A DNA stretch of 64,000 bases, taken from positions 4,216,001-4,280,000 of the forward strand of contig NZ_LT629779.1 in the NCBI RefSeq assembly GCF_900105535.1, in the 5' to 3' direction. This document shows positions 1 through 14,622 of this stretch, piece after piece. Each line of letters begins with the position of its first letter. The stretch's first letter is position 1. Under the pieces are notes generated by a model. That model was not told the DNA's origin. It was given only the letters and a program-made list of their open reading frames with translations, and searched no databases. A program made the translations under genes and the position numbers. The stretch is from Pseudarthrobacter equi (lineage in GTDB: Bacteria; Actinomycetota; Actinomycetes; Actinomycetales; Micrococcaceae).

Positions 1-21
1 GTATACGCTGATCTCCAACCT

Positions 22-52
22 AATATATCAGTACGCAACACAGGAATATATC
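22..52. promoter_or_regulatory. Candidate operator region upstream of purU
   Basis: Two AATATATC copies lie 23 nt apart (22-29 and 45-52). The first continues as AATATATCAGT, the same core found at 5135-5146 and 16547-16558 upstream of other genes of the C1 island. Between them, positions 32-41 read on the minus strand as GTGTTGCGTA, which resembles boxes at 7631-7640, 9416-9425 and 16485-16494. The recurrence is seen directly; that a regulator binds here is inference. Confidence 0.45.
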
Positions 53-68
53 TATAGAAGGAGGAGAC

Positions 69-989
69 ATGACCCTGGTGGAAACAGCCTCATCGACGGC
101 CCTCGGCGGGACCACGCTTACCGAAACGGTTGAGCAGCCGACGGATCAGAAGTTTGTCCTGACCCTGTCCTGCGGCGAGCGCGCCGGCATCGTCCAGGCC
201 GTGACAACCTTCCTGTTCGACCGCGGCTTCAACATTGACGAGCACCAGCAGTTCGATGACAGCCTCCGCGAAACGCTGCACCTGCGTACCGCGTTCTCCG
301 GTTCGCCGGCCTACACCCGGGAAACGCTCGAAGAAGAGTTCCGTCCCATCGCAGACCGGTTCGACATGAAGTTCAGCTTCAACGACCAGACCCAGCAGCG
401 CGTGCTGGTGATGGTGTCCAAGTTCGGGCACTGCCTCAACGACCTCATCTTCCGCTGGCGCGGCGGCACCCTGGGCGGTGACCTCGTTGCAGTCGTGTCC
501 AACCACGAAACCCACCGCGCGATGGCCGAGGCCGCCGGCCTGCCGTTCATCCACATTCCCGTCACCGCGGACACGAAGGCGGACGCCGAGCAGCGCCTGC
601 TGGACCTGGTGGAGGAATACGACGTGGACCTGGTGGTCCTGGCCCGCTACATGCAGGTCCTGTCCAACGATCTGTGCCGTGCCCTCGAAGGCCGCGCCAT
701 CAATATCCACCACTCCTTCCTGCCCGGCTTCAAGGGTGCAAAGCCCTACCACCAGGCCCACGCCCGCGGCGTCAAGCTCATCGGTGCCACCGCGCACTAC
801 GTCACCGCCGATCTGGACGAGGGTCCCATCATCGAACAGGAAGTCATCCGGGTTGACCACAGCTTCGGACCGGGCACCCTGTCCACCGTGGGACAGGACG
901 CCGAAGCCCTCGCCCTGTCCCGCGCCGTGCGGTGGCACTGCCAGCACCGCGTCCTGCTGGACCAGACCAGCACCGTGGTGTTCCGCTAG
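69..989 (+). CDS. purU: Formyltetrahydrofolate deformylase
   Basis: PurU hydrolyses 10-formyl-tetrahydrofolate to formate and tetrahydrofolate in the cytoplasm. The 306-residue protein has an N-terminal ACT-type regulatory domain (about 28-105) and a C-terminal formyltransferase-fold domain (about 110-290). The family's catalytic Asn, His and Asp appear as N212, H214 and D250, with the same N-to-D spacing as in glycinamide ribonucleotide formyltransferase. The start has a strong AAGGAGGAG ribosome site at 58-66. It is the first gene of an operon with dimethylglycine oxidase, fchA and folD. This context points to a catabolic role, releasing formate and recycling folate, rather than purine balance. 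The N-terminal 25 residues are a low-complexity extension before the ACT domain. Confidence 0.95.
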   Translation: MTLVETASSTALGGTTLTETVEQPTDQKFVLTLSCGERAGIVQAVTTFLFDRGFNIDEHQQFDDSLRETLHLRTAFSGSPAYTRETLEEEFRPIADRFDMKFSFNDQTQQRVLVMVSKFGHCLNDLIFRWRGGTLGGDLVAVVSNHETHRAMAEAAGLPFIHIPVTADTKADAEQRLLDLVEEYDVDLVVLARYMQVLSNDLCRALEGRAINIHHSFLPGFKGAKPYHQAHARGVKLIGATAHYVTADLDEGPIIEQEVIRVDHSFGPGTLSTVGQDAEALALSRAVRWHCQHRVLLDQTSTVVFR

Positions 990-3536
<2,547 letters not shown>

Positions 3537-3538
3537 CC

Positions 3539-4210
3539 ATGGCCGAACAGCAAGCGGACAGCGCAGGTTCCCCCGGCCCGGCGTCAATAGGCGCAGAGAC
3601 CATCAGCGGCTACCTCGCCCGGCTCGCCTCCCGGCAGCCGACCCCCGGGGGCGGCGCCGCTGCGGCCCTCCATGCTGCGCAGGGCGCCGCCCTGGTGGCC
3701 ATGGTTGCCCGGTACACCACGGGTCCCAAGTATGCGGAACACGCGGCGCTGGTGGAGCGGATCACCGGCATCGCCGACGAACTCGCCACCGAAGCCCTGC
3801 GGCTGGCGGATTCGGATGAGCAGGTCTTCCAGGCGGTCATCGATTCCTACAAGCTGCCTGCCGACACGGAGGAACTGAAGGCTGCCAAGAGCGGCGCCAT
3901 CCAGGCGGCCCTCGTCCAGGCAGCGCAGACCCCGGCTCAGCTCATCAAACTCGCCGGTTCGGTGGTGCAACTCGCCACCGAACTGGGCGAGGTGGCAAAC
4001 CCGAACGTCATCAGCGACGTCGCAGCAGCGGCGGATGCCGCCCGGGCCGCCGCAACCACCGCCAGGGTGAACATCGACATCAACCTCGTGGCCATCAAGG
4101 ACCCGTCCGTCAGGTCGCTGCTGGCCGACCAGACGGACGGCCTCGCAGACAAGGTTGTTGCGGCAGCGGACAGCCTCGCGGCCCGGGTACGGGAAAGGAT
4201 CCTTCGATGA
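3539..4210 (+). CDS. fchA: FchA-type methenyl-THF cyclohydrolase / cyclodeaminase family protein
   Basis: The 223-residue protein belongs to the formiminotetrahydrofolate cyclodeaminase family (FTCD_C fold). The family signature region PTPGGGAAAA lies near residues 32-41, and the rest is a helical bundle. In Methylorubrum extorquens the FchA member of this family is a methenyl-tetrahydrofolate cyclohydrolase. That role fits here better than histidine degradation, because no hut catabolic genes adjoin it and its neighbours are dimethylglycine oxidase and folD. The start is 2 nt after the dmg stop, and its end overlaps folD by ATGA, so translation is probably coupled. The adjacent FolD lacks the usual catalytic lysine, which would make a separate cyclohydrolase useful. 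Family assignment is firm; the exact reaction is inferred. Confidence 0.85.
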   Translation: MAEQQADSAGSPGPASIGAETISGYLARLASRQPTPGGGAAAALHAAQGAALVAMVARYTTGPKYAEHAALVERITGIADELATEALRLADSDEQVFQAVIDSYKLPADTEELKAAKSGAIQAALVQAAQTPAQLIKLAGSVVQLATELGEVANPNVISDVAAAADAARAAATTARVNIDINLVAIKDPSVRSLLADQTDGLADKVVAAADSLAARVRERILR

Positions 4211-5088
4211 GCACCTCGACTACCACAACACTGTCCGGAAAAGCGCTGGCCGGAGTCATCCGGCAGCGCGCCCAGGACGAAGCCCGGGCACTCGAGCGGG
4301 ACGGTGGGCATCCGTCCCTGGCCGTGGTCATCGCCACCGACGACGAGTCAACGCACTGGTACGTCCGCTCCATCGAACGGGCGGCTGAAGCTGCGGGCAT
4401 CGGCTGCCGCATCATCGACCTCGGGCACGATGCCACCGAGCAGGTGCTGGCCAACGTCCTGCGGGACCTCAGCGCGGAGCCCTCGGTCCACGGCATCATC
4501 CTGCAGACGCCACTGCCGGCAGGAGTCCGGAGCGATGCCCTGGTGGGCCTGATCGCGCCGGAAAAGGACATTGACGGCGCCAACCCGCTTAGCCTCGGCA
4601 GGCTTGCCGTGGGGCAGCCGGCCTTTGCACCGGCAACCGCCCGCGCCGTGGTGGAAATCCTCGACCACTACGACGTCCCCGTTGCAGGCCGCAGCGTGGC
4701 CGTGGTGGGCCGGTCCGCCGTCGTGGGCAAACCCCTGGCGCTGCTGCTGCTGGAACGCGACGCGGCCATCACCGTGTGCCACTCCCGTTCCGGCCCGCTG
4801 GAACGGCACACCAGGCAGGCGGACATTGTGGTGGTGGCCGCCGGAAGGACAGGGCTGGTGAACGGCAGCCACATCTCGCCGGACACCGTGGTGGTGGACG
4901 TTGGCACCAACGTCCTCCCAGACGGCTCCTTGGTGGGCGATGTGGACGGGGCAAGCGTGACCGGCATCGCCGCCGCACTGACCCCGGTCCCCGGCGGCGT
5001 CGGCTCGGTGACCACCGCGCTGTTGCTGCTGCACACGGTGGAGGCTGCCCGGCAGCAGTCGCCGGTCCAGCTCCTGGAAAACGCCTAG
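4207..5088 (+). CDS. folD: FolD-family methylene-THF dehydrogenase (catalytic Lys replaced)
   Basis: The 293-residue protein has the FolD layout: an N-terminal substrate domain, the NADP-binding motif VVGRSAVVGKP (about 165-175), and the C-terminal signature PVPGGVGSVTT. FolD normally oxidises 5,10-methylene-THF and hydrolyses methenyl-THF to 10-formyl-THF. The usual YxxxK element reads Y52-VRS-I56, so isoleucine stands where the cyclohydrolase lysine (human MTHFD1 K56) belongs. The motif KDVDGFHP is also altered, to KDIDGANP. The Gln and Asp of the active site (in LQTPLP and KDID) are kept. I infer that dehydrogenase activity remains and cyclohydrolase activity is reduced or lost, with FchA supplying that step. 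It overlaps fchA by ATGA and is the last gene of the operon. Confidence 0.88.
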   Translation: MSTSTTTTLSGKALAGVIRQRAQDEARALERDGGHPSLAVVIATDDESTHWYVRSIERAAEAAGIGCRIIDLGHDATEQVLANVLRDLSAEPSVHGIILQTPLPAGVRSDALVGLIAPEKDIDGANPLSLGRLAVGQPAFAPATARAVVEILDHYDVPVAGRSVAVVGRSAVVGKPLALLLLERDAAITVCHSRSGPLERHTRQADIVVVAAGRTGLVNGSHISPDTVVVDVGTNVLPDGSLVGDVDGASVTGIAAALTPVPGGVGSVTTALLLLHTVEAARQQSPVQLLENA

Positions 5089-5134
5089 CGTTCAAAAAAA
5101 GTGTGGACACGGCATCCACTACTCACCTAACATA

Positions 5135-5171
5135 ACTGATATATCTTTAGTCGCAAGAATGAGATATCAGT
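5135..5171. promoter_or_regulatory. Two copies of the GATATATCAGT-like motif upstream of moeA
   Basis: Positions 5135-5146 read ACTGATATATCT, the reverse complement of the AGATATATCAGT at 16547-16558. A second, shorter copy, GAGATATCAGT, is at 5161-5171, just before the moeA leader hairpin. The spacing suggests a dimeric regulator acting at the moeA-fdhD promoter. No clear -35/-10 pair could be assigned. Binding is inferred from recurrence only. Confidence 0.45.
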
Positions 5172-5260
5172 CGCCCGTTGCTCGTAGACGGTGCTTCGAT
5201 GGCCTGAAACCTGGGGAGGTATTCCTCGTCGAAGCACCGCTTACGGGCAACGGGCGTTTT
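5172..5260 (+). promoter_or_regulatory. Large structured 5' leader of moeA (candidate cis-regulatory RNA)
   Basis: Two 28-nt arms, 5172-5199 and 5229-5256, are complementary at 25 of 28 positions; the outer 10 pairs (CGCCCGTTGC with GCAACGGGCG) and inner 11 pairs are perfect. The enclosed 29 nt contain a second small hairpin, GAGG-TATT-CCTC. TTTT follows the right arm at 5257-5260, so the fold could act as a terminator or attenuator, and moeA starts 26 nt later. The position ahead of a molybdenum-cofactor gene makes a cofactor-sensing riboswitch an attractive idea, but I could not match it to the known Moco RNA consensus. Confidence 0.6.
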
Positions 5261-5285
5261 CGCTTCAACTCCGCAAGGGGCATCC

Positions 5286-6602
5286 ATGATGACGTTTACG
5301 CCCATCGCAGATCCCACGTCCCCAATGGCGGGGACCGGACTGCACTCGATCGATTGGCCGGAAGCCAGGCGCCTTGCCTACGACTGCGCAGGACCCCTCC
5401 CCTCCGTTCAGGTTCCGCTCCATCAAGCGGCCGGACGAACCCTCTCCAGCGCAGTGACCGCGTTGCAGGACCTGCCCCACTACGCCTCTTCGGCAATGGA
5501 CGGCTGGGCACTGAACGGGGATGGACCCTGGCTCCTGGCCGGCGGGCAGCATCCACTGGCGCCGGGAACGGCCGCAGTCATCGCCACCGGCGGCCTGGTT
5601 CCGGACGGCGCAACAGCGGTGCTCCGCAAGGAAAGCGGCCTGGTGGCTAAGGACGAAACGGGGCGTCCCGCCCTTACCGTCCGCGCCGACGCGAAGCCGG
5701 GCGAACCCCGGCCGGGCCAGCACGTGCGCCCCGCAGGGACCGAGGCATTGGCCGGCGAAACGCTGATCCCCGCGGGCACAGTCCTCAACCCCGCCCACCT
5801 GGCCCTTGCCGCCGTGGCCGGCCATGACCAGGTGGAGGTGCAGTCACAACCGGTGGTTTCCGTCGTCCTGACCGGCTCCGAGGTAGTGACGTCAGGCATT
5901 CCTGCCCCCGGAAACGTCCGGGACACCTTCGGACCGCAGCTGGGCACCGTCATTTCCCAGCTGGGCGGCATACCGGGCACTTTCATCCGCATTGGTGACT
6001 CCTTCGATGCTTGGCTGGAGGCGCTGGAAGGCTCCGGTGCCGGTTCGAAGTCGCGGTCCGACGTCGTCATCACCACCGGGGGGACCGGCAAGTCCGGCAC
6101 CGACCACTTCCGGGACGCGGTGGCCGCGCTGGGCGGACGCCTGCTGCTGGACGGCGTCGCCATGCGCCCCGGACACCCTGCCGTCCTGGCCGAACTGCCC
6201 GACGGGCGCTTCGCCGTCGGACTTCCCGGAAATCCCCTGGCCGCCATGATGGCGCTGGCCACCATCGGCGCCCCCTTGCTGGCCGCGCTGGGGAACCAGC
6301 CCCTGCCGCAGGTCCGGCACGCCGCCTCCGGCAATGACTTCGGCCCCGACGGCGGCTGCAGCGACGGGAAGGGGCGGACGCGGCTCATCCCGTGCCGGTT
6401 CCTGTCCGGGCTGGCCTTTCCCGTGGACCACACCGGACCGGGCATGATGCGCGGCCTGGCGTGGGCGGAGGGCGTCATGGTGGTGCCGCCCGGCGGCGTC
6501 GACTCCGGGGAACCGGTGGCGATACTGCCTCTTCCCTGGACCCCTGCAGCCGCCACCCCGATGGGCGCGAACGCTGGAAGGAGCACGCTTTGGCACGCAT
6601 GA
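5286..6602 (+). CDS. moeA: Molybdopterin molybdenumtransferase
   Basis: MoeA inserts molybdate into adenylylated molybdopterin, a late step of molybdenum cofactor synthesis. The 438-residue protein has the MoeA N-terminal region with the signature SAMDGWAL (about 65-72), and the MoCF/MogA-like domain with TTGGTGKSG and the GNPLA segment typical of the family. The start has AAGGGG just upstream at 5275-5280; a second ATG at 5289 is also possible. The end overlaps fdhD. Being paired with fdhD beside a formate-dehydrogenase-type gene suggests it serves that molybdoenzyme. It is preceded by a long hairpin leader that may control its expression. Confidence 0.95.
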   Translation: MMTFTPIADPTSPMAGTGLHSIDWPEARRLAYDCAGPLPSVQVPLHQAAGRTLSSAVTALQDLPHYASSAMDGWALNGDGPWLLAGGQHPLAPGTAAVIATGGLVPDGATAVLRKESGLVAKDETGRPALTVRADAKPGEPRPGQHVRPAGTEALAGETLIPAGTVLNPAHLALAAVAGHDQVEVQSQPVVSVVLTGSEVVTSGIPAPGNVRDTFGPQLGTVISQLGGIPGTFIRIGDSFDAWLEALEGSGAGSKSRSDVVITTGGTGKSGTDHFRDAVAALGGRLLLDGVAMRPGHPAVLAELPDGRFAVGLPGNPLAAMMALATIGAPLLAALGNQPLPQVRHAASGNDFGPDGGCSDGKGRTRLIPCRFLSGLAFPVDHTGPGMMRGLAWAEGVMVVPPGGVDSGEPVAILPLPWTPAAATPMGANAGRSTLWHA

Positions 6603-7483
6603 CGCAGCGCCGCAAGATCCACCGCTTCCAGCTGGACGGCTCGGGCACGGAATATCCGGTCCGGTTCAAGGAGGATGTGATCGCCGCGGAAGAGCCCTTG
6701 GAGATCCGGCTGGGCGGCCGTTCGTTCGCCGTCACCATGAGGACGCCGGGCGACGACTTCGACCTCGTGGCCGGGTTCCTCGTCTCCGAAGGTGTAATCC
6801 GGGACGGGTCCGAGCTGGTGTCCCTGCGCTTCTGCGCCGGCGGTCCCGACGAAGTGCAGAACTTCAACGTGGTGGACGCCCAGCTGCGTCCGGACGTGCC
6901 CCTGCCCGAAACGATGCGGCATGTCTACACCTCCAGCTCGTGCGGCATCTGCGGAACGGAGTCCATCGAGGCAGTGCGGAAGACCCTGCACTACGATCCC
7001 TCGGCGGACCCGCTGAAGGTCCCGGTTGACGCACTCGCCGCCCTCCCGGACAAGCTCCGGGAAGCCCAGGCCGTATTCGACAAGACCGGCGGTGTCCACG
7101 CTGCCGGCCTCTTCCGGGTGGGGGGTGGCGAGCCCGAGCTGCTGTGCCTGCGCGAGGACGTGGGCCGGCACAATGCCGTGGACAAGGTGGTGGGGTGGGC
7201 CCTCCGGCAAGGCCTGCTGCCCCTGCGCGGCACGGTGCTGCAGGTGTCCGGCCGGGCGTCGTTTGAACTCGTCCAGAAGGCCGCACTTGCCGGCATTCCA
7301 GTGCTCTCCGCGGTGAGCGCCCCGTCAAGCCTGGCCATCGACCTGGCGGTTGAAACCGGCCTCACGCTGGCGGGATTCAGCAGGGGCCACAGCCTGAACG
7401 TCTACGCGGGCCGGGACCGGTTGGACCCGCCACGTGCCGTAACAGAAGACCTTCTCCAGGCAGGCGCCGGCCAGAACAACTAA
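6590..7483 (+). CDS. fdhD: Formate dehydrogenase accessory sulfurtransferase
   Basis: FdhD passes sulfur from a cysteine desulfurase to the molybdenum cofactor of formate dehydrogenases, a step needed for their activity. The 297-residue protein carries the redox motif C118-G-I-C121 (E. coli C121/C124) and conserved REDVGRHNAVDKV and GRASFELVQK segments. I chose the TTG at 6590 because GGAAGGAG ends 6 nt before it and the resulting MARMTQRRKIHRF matches the usual actinobacterial N-terminus. An ATG at 6599 is the alternative. The gene overlaps the end of moeA, so the two are probably co-translated. It supports the view that the molybdoenzyme at 12173-14524 is a formate dehydrogenase. Confidence 0.94.
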   Translation: MARMTQRRKIHRFQLDGSGTEYPVRFKEDVIAAEEPLEIRLGGRSFAVTMRTPGDDFDLVAGFLVSEGVIRDGSELVSLRFCAGGPDEVQNFNVVDAQLRPDVPLPETMRHVYTSSSCGICGTESIEAVRKTLHYDPSADPLKVPVDALAALPDKLREAQAVFDKTGGVHAAGLFRVGGGEPELLCLREDVGRHNAVDKVVGWALRQGLLPLRGTVLQVSGRASFELVQKAALAGIPVLSAVSAPSSLAIDLAVETGLTLAGFSRGHSLNVYAGRDRLDPPRAVTEDLLQAGAGQNN

Positions 7484-7849
7484 CGCCCCGCGGCGCCAGT
7501 TCGAGCCTGCCACTCCCCCGTCGCCGGGGGCGCGATTCCTGCTGCCCATTTTCAGGGCGGGCGCCAGTGCTGGGCATCGCAATTACCGGCCGACATCTTC
7601 TTGACAACGGGTGTGACCTGGCGCACTGTTTTGTTGCATAACACGAAGCATGTTGATCATCCCGGAACGAGTACCTTCTCAGATGCGCGTACTTCCCATT
7701 CCTCGGCACCGGGCCTAGGCAACTGGGACGCGATCACTTCAACGAGAAACCCGACCTTGCGGTGGCCGCTGGTGGAGGAACCCTGCTCCCCAGCGGCCCC
7801 CGCTGCGGCGAGCATCCCGCTGCCGCAACAAAACCCGAAGGAACTGTTG
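7484..7849. other. Intergenic region before the MFS gene
   Basis: This 366-bp gap has no supported gene. A GC-rich hairpin (CCCCCG-TCGC-CGGGGG, 7515-7530) may end the moeA-fdhD transcript. The promoter block at 7601-7640 resembles that of the second dimethylglycine oxidase gene. The rest is a leader of about 200 nt with no further structure I could define. Confidence 0.5.
7601..7640 (+). promoter_or_regulatory. Promoter/operator block shared with the dmg paralogue
   Basis: A perfect TTGACA (7601-7606) is followed by N5, TGTGACCTG and, further on, TGTTGCATA (7632-7640). The first 20 nt match the block at 9389-9408 at 16 of 20 positions, and both contain TGTTGCATA downstream, with a 3-nt spacing difference. 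TTGACA-N5-TGTG also occurs on the minus strand before the mycothiol dehydrogenase gene (16545 downward). It is likely a -35 region with an embedded operator. Confidence 0.5.
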
Positions 7850-9256
7850 ATGACAATCCAAGGTGGCAGCACCATCGATCAAAGCAGAGCAGAAAGTACC
7901 AGCTCCACGTTCAAACGCCGCTTCATGATTCGGCTTGTCGCTGTCTTCATCGGCGGGATGTTCCTCGACGGTTACATCCTCGGAATCATCGGTCCCGTCA
8001 CGGGACTGATGCGGTCAGACCTCCAGCTCGACGCACTGTCGCTGGGCATGATCGCCGCCGGCCCGCTGGTGGGTATCTTCGTCGGTTCCCCGTTGGCCGG
8101 CTGGGCTGCCGACAAGTTCGGACGCAAACCGATGTTCCTCGTGGACATGGGCCTGTTCCTGGCCGCCTCAGCAGCGCAGTTCTTTGTAACCTCCGGCGAC
8201 GGCGCCGTGATCCAGCTGGCCATCATCCGGTTCTTCATGGGCGTCGCGATCGGCGGCGAATACTCAATCGGCGGACCCCTGCTGTCAGAGTTCTCCCCTC
8301 CAAAGCTCCGCGGGCGGCTGCTCGGACTGACCCTGGTGGCCTGGTACGTCGGCTTCATGATGGCGTTCATCATCGGCACGCTCCTGCACGACGCCGGCGC
8401 ACCATGGCGCCTCGTCCTCGGCTCGAGCACGATCATCGCAGCCGTCCTGTTCGTCGCCCGCATCGGCCTCCCCGAATCGCCGAGCTGGCTCATCACGAAG
8501 GGACGGCGGGAAGAGGCACTGGCGATCGCGCACCGGTACGTCGAATCGCCCCAGATGCACGACAGCATCACCGAAGAGATCGACCTCAGGATGATTCAGG
8601 AGGCCCAGGCCGCGAAGAGCAGGAGCAAAATCAAGACCGCCTCCGTGGGGATGCTGTTCTCGAAGCAGTACTGGCGCACCACCCTCTTCACCTCAGGTTT
8701 CTGGTTCTGCGCTGTCACCCCGTACTTCGCAATCGCCACCTTTGCCGACGAAGTGCTCAACCAATTCGGTTTCGGCGGCGGCTGGGCCGGTGGAGTGGGC
8801 CTGTCCGCCCTTGCAACCGCAGGTGTTGTCACCTCAGTGCTCCTGATTGACCGGCTCGGCCGCCGGATCCTTACCGTGCCCGGGCAGTGGCTGTGCGCAG
8901 GCATCCTGCTGGTCATCGGCGTCTGGGCAGACGCACCAGCGATCCTGATACTCGTCCTGTTCTTCGCGTTCTCCTTCTTCAATGCCGGCTACACCACGAT
9001 GACCCAGGTCTATCCGTCCGAGGTATTCCCCGGCCACCTGCGCGGCATCGGAACGGGCTTCGCGGCCGCCTTCAGCCGCATCGGCGCCGCACTCGGCACC
9101 TTTGCCCTGCCGTGGGCGATCAGCAACATCGGCATGGGCCCGAGCATGGTGGTAGCCGCCGCCGTCGCACTGCTCGGCGCAGCGCTCTCGCAATGGCTCG
9201 CGCCAGAGACGAAGGGGCGCACCCTCGCCGAGATCTCGGCAGACTTCTCCCACTGA
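7850..9256 (+). CDS. MFS transporter, sugar-porter/metabolite:H+ type
   Basis: A 468-residue inner-membrane protein with about 12 predicted transmembrane segments. It carries the family motif GWAADKFGRKP between helices 2 and 3 (about 83-93), a second RLGRR loop motif near the middle, and PESPSWL after helix 6, typical of the sugar (and other) transporter family. The start ATG 7850 is preceded by GAAGGA. The substrate is not evident from sequence. Lying between moeA-fdhD and a dimethylglycine oxidase paralogue, and sharing a promoter block with the latter, it may import a methylated glycine such as dimethylglycine or sarcosine. That is inference from context. A terminator follows. Confidence 0.85.
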   Translation: MTIQGGSTIDQSRAESTSSTFKRRFMIRLVAVFIGGMFLDGYILGIIGPVTGLMRSDLQLDALSLGMIAAGPLVGIFVGSPLAGWAADKFGRKPMFLVDMGLFLAASAAQFFVTSGDGAVIQLAIIRFFMGVAIGGEYSIGGPLLSEFSPPKLRGRLLGLTLVAWYVGFMMAFIIGTLLHDAGAPWRLVLGSSTIIAAVLFVARIGLPESPSWLITKGRREEALAIAHRYVESPQMHDSITEEIDLRMIQEAQAAKSRSKIKTASVGMLFSKQYWRTTLFTSGFWFCAVTPYFAIATFADEVLNQFGFGGGWAGGVGLSALATAGVVTSVLLIDRLGRRILTVPGQWLCAGILLVIGVWADAPAILILVLFFAFSFFNAGYTTMTQVYPSEVFPGHLRGIGTGFAAAFSRIGAALGTFALPWAISNIGMGPSMVVAAAVALLGAALSQWLAPETKGRTLAEISADFSH

Positions 9257-9301
9257 CCCGGGACTGCTCGAAACGACCCGGGGCATAACCGGGCCGCCAA
9301 G

Positions 9302-9342
9302 GAGAGGCCTTCGCCGCATTTGCGGCGGGGGCCTTTCTCTTT
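9302..9342 (+). terminator. Terminator-like hairpin after the MFS gene
   Basis: GCCGC-ATTT-GCGGC forms the core, extended by imperfect pairing of GAGAGGCC with GGCCTTTCTC and followed by a T-rich run. It separates the MFS gene from the next promoter. Confidence 0.7.
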
Positions 9343-9388
9343 GCCCCCGAAATACTCCCGCCGGCTCCGCAACAAAGCAGGCAGCCCC

Positions 9389-9425
9389 TTGACATCTGAT
9401 GTGAGCTGCGCCACCGTGTTGCATA
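9389..9425 (+). promoter_or_regulatory. Promoter/operator block of the second dmg-like gene
   Basis: TTGACA (9389-9394), N5, TGTGAGCTG, then GTGTTGCATA (9416-9425) repeat the arrangement seen at 7601-7640. An alternative -35/-10 pair, TTGCAT (9419-9424)-N17-TCATAG (9442-9447), is also present, so the block may be an upstream activator or repressor site rather than the core promoter. Confidence 0.5.
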
Positions 9426-9474
9426 TGGTGATGTGCGTTGCTCATAGCGAAGCGACAGCGCAGCTCCCACTTAA

Positions 9475-12009
<2,535 letters not shown>

Positions 12010-12026
12010 TTCACTTTCCTCCCACA

Positions 12027-12071
12027 GGGTGGTTGGGCCTGCCTGAGACCTGCAGGCCCAGCCACCCTTTT
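12027..12071 (+). terminator. Intrinsic terminator after the dmg paralogue
   Basis: Arms 12027-12042 and 12052-12067 pair at 15 of 16 positions (GGGTGGTTGGGCCTGC with GCAGGCCCAGCCACCC), with TTTT at 12068-12071. Confidence 0.9.
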
Positions 12072-12124
12072 GTTTGCCGGCAGAAAGGAAAAGCCGCTCA
12101 ACAGCAGAACGCCGGCCAGCAGCA

Positions 12125-12160
12125 GAACGCCCCCGCCTCCTTCCGGAAGCGGGGGCGTTC
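12125..12160. terminator. GC-rich hairpin between convergent genes
   Basis: A perfect 12-bp stem (GAACGCCCCCGC with GCGGGGGCGTTC) around a 12-nt loop. It sits just beyond the stop of the minus-strand molybdoenzyme gene. There is no T-run, so termination is presumed. Confidence 0.6.
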
Positions 12161-12172
12161 GTGTGGTGAAAC

Positions 12173-14524
<2,352 letters not shown>

Positions 14525-14566
14525 CGTTCCAACTTCCTTACCGGCATATGTTGATCTATTGCTGAG

Positions 14567-14598
14567 GGAGGCGTGCCGGGGTTTCCCGGCACGCCTCC
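14567..14598. terminator. Perfect 14-bp hairpin between the MBL gene and the molybdoenzyme gene
   Basis: GGAGGCGTGCCGGG pairs perfectly with CCCGGCACGCCTCC around GTTT. It follows the stop of the minus-strand hydrolase gene and precedes the molybdoenzyme start by 42 nt. Without a T-run it may be a partial terminator or a processing/stability element. Confidence 0.6.
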
Positions 14599-14622
14599 AC
14601 TGCGCGCTCTTCTGGACTGCGC

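Noticed and set aside
5172..5260. Calling the moeA leader a Moco riboswitch outright
   Set aside because: I could not match the conserved core of the Moco RNA motif, so it is listed only as a candidate cis-regulatory RNA.
7496..7530. A tRNA-like 3' end (AGTTCGAGCCTGCCACTC) after fdhD, considered as a tRNA-Sec remnant
   Set aside because: No cloverleaf or acceptor partner can be drawn, and the nearby molybdoenzyme uses Cys, so there is no support for selenocysteine machinery.
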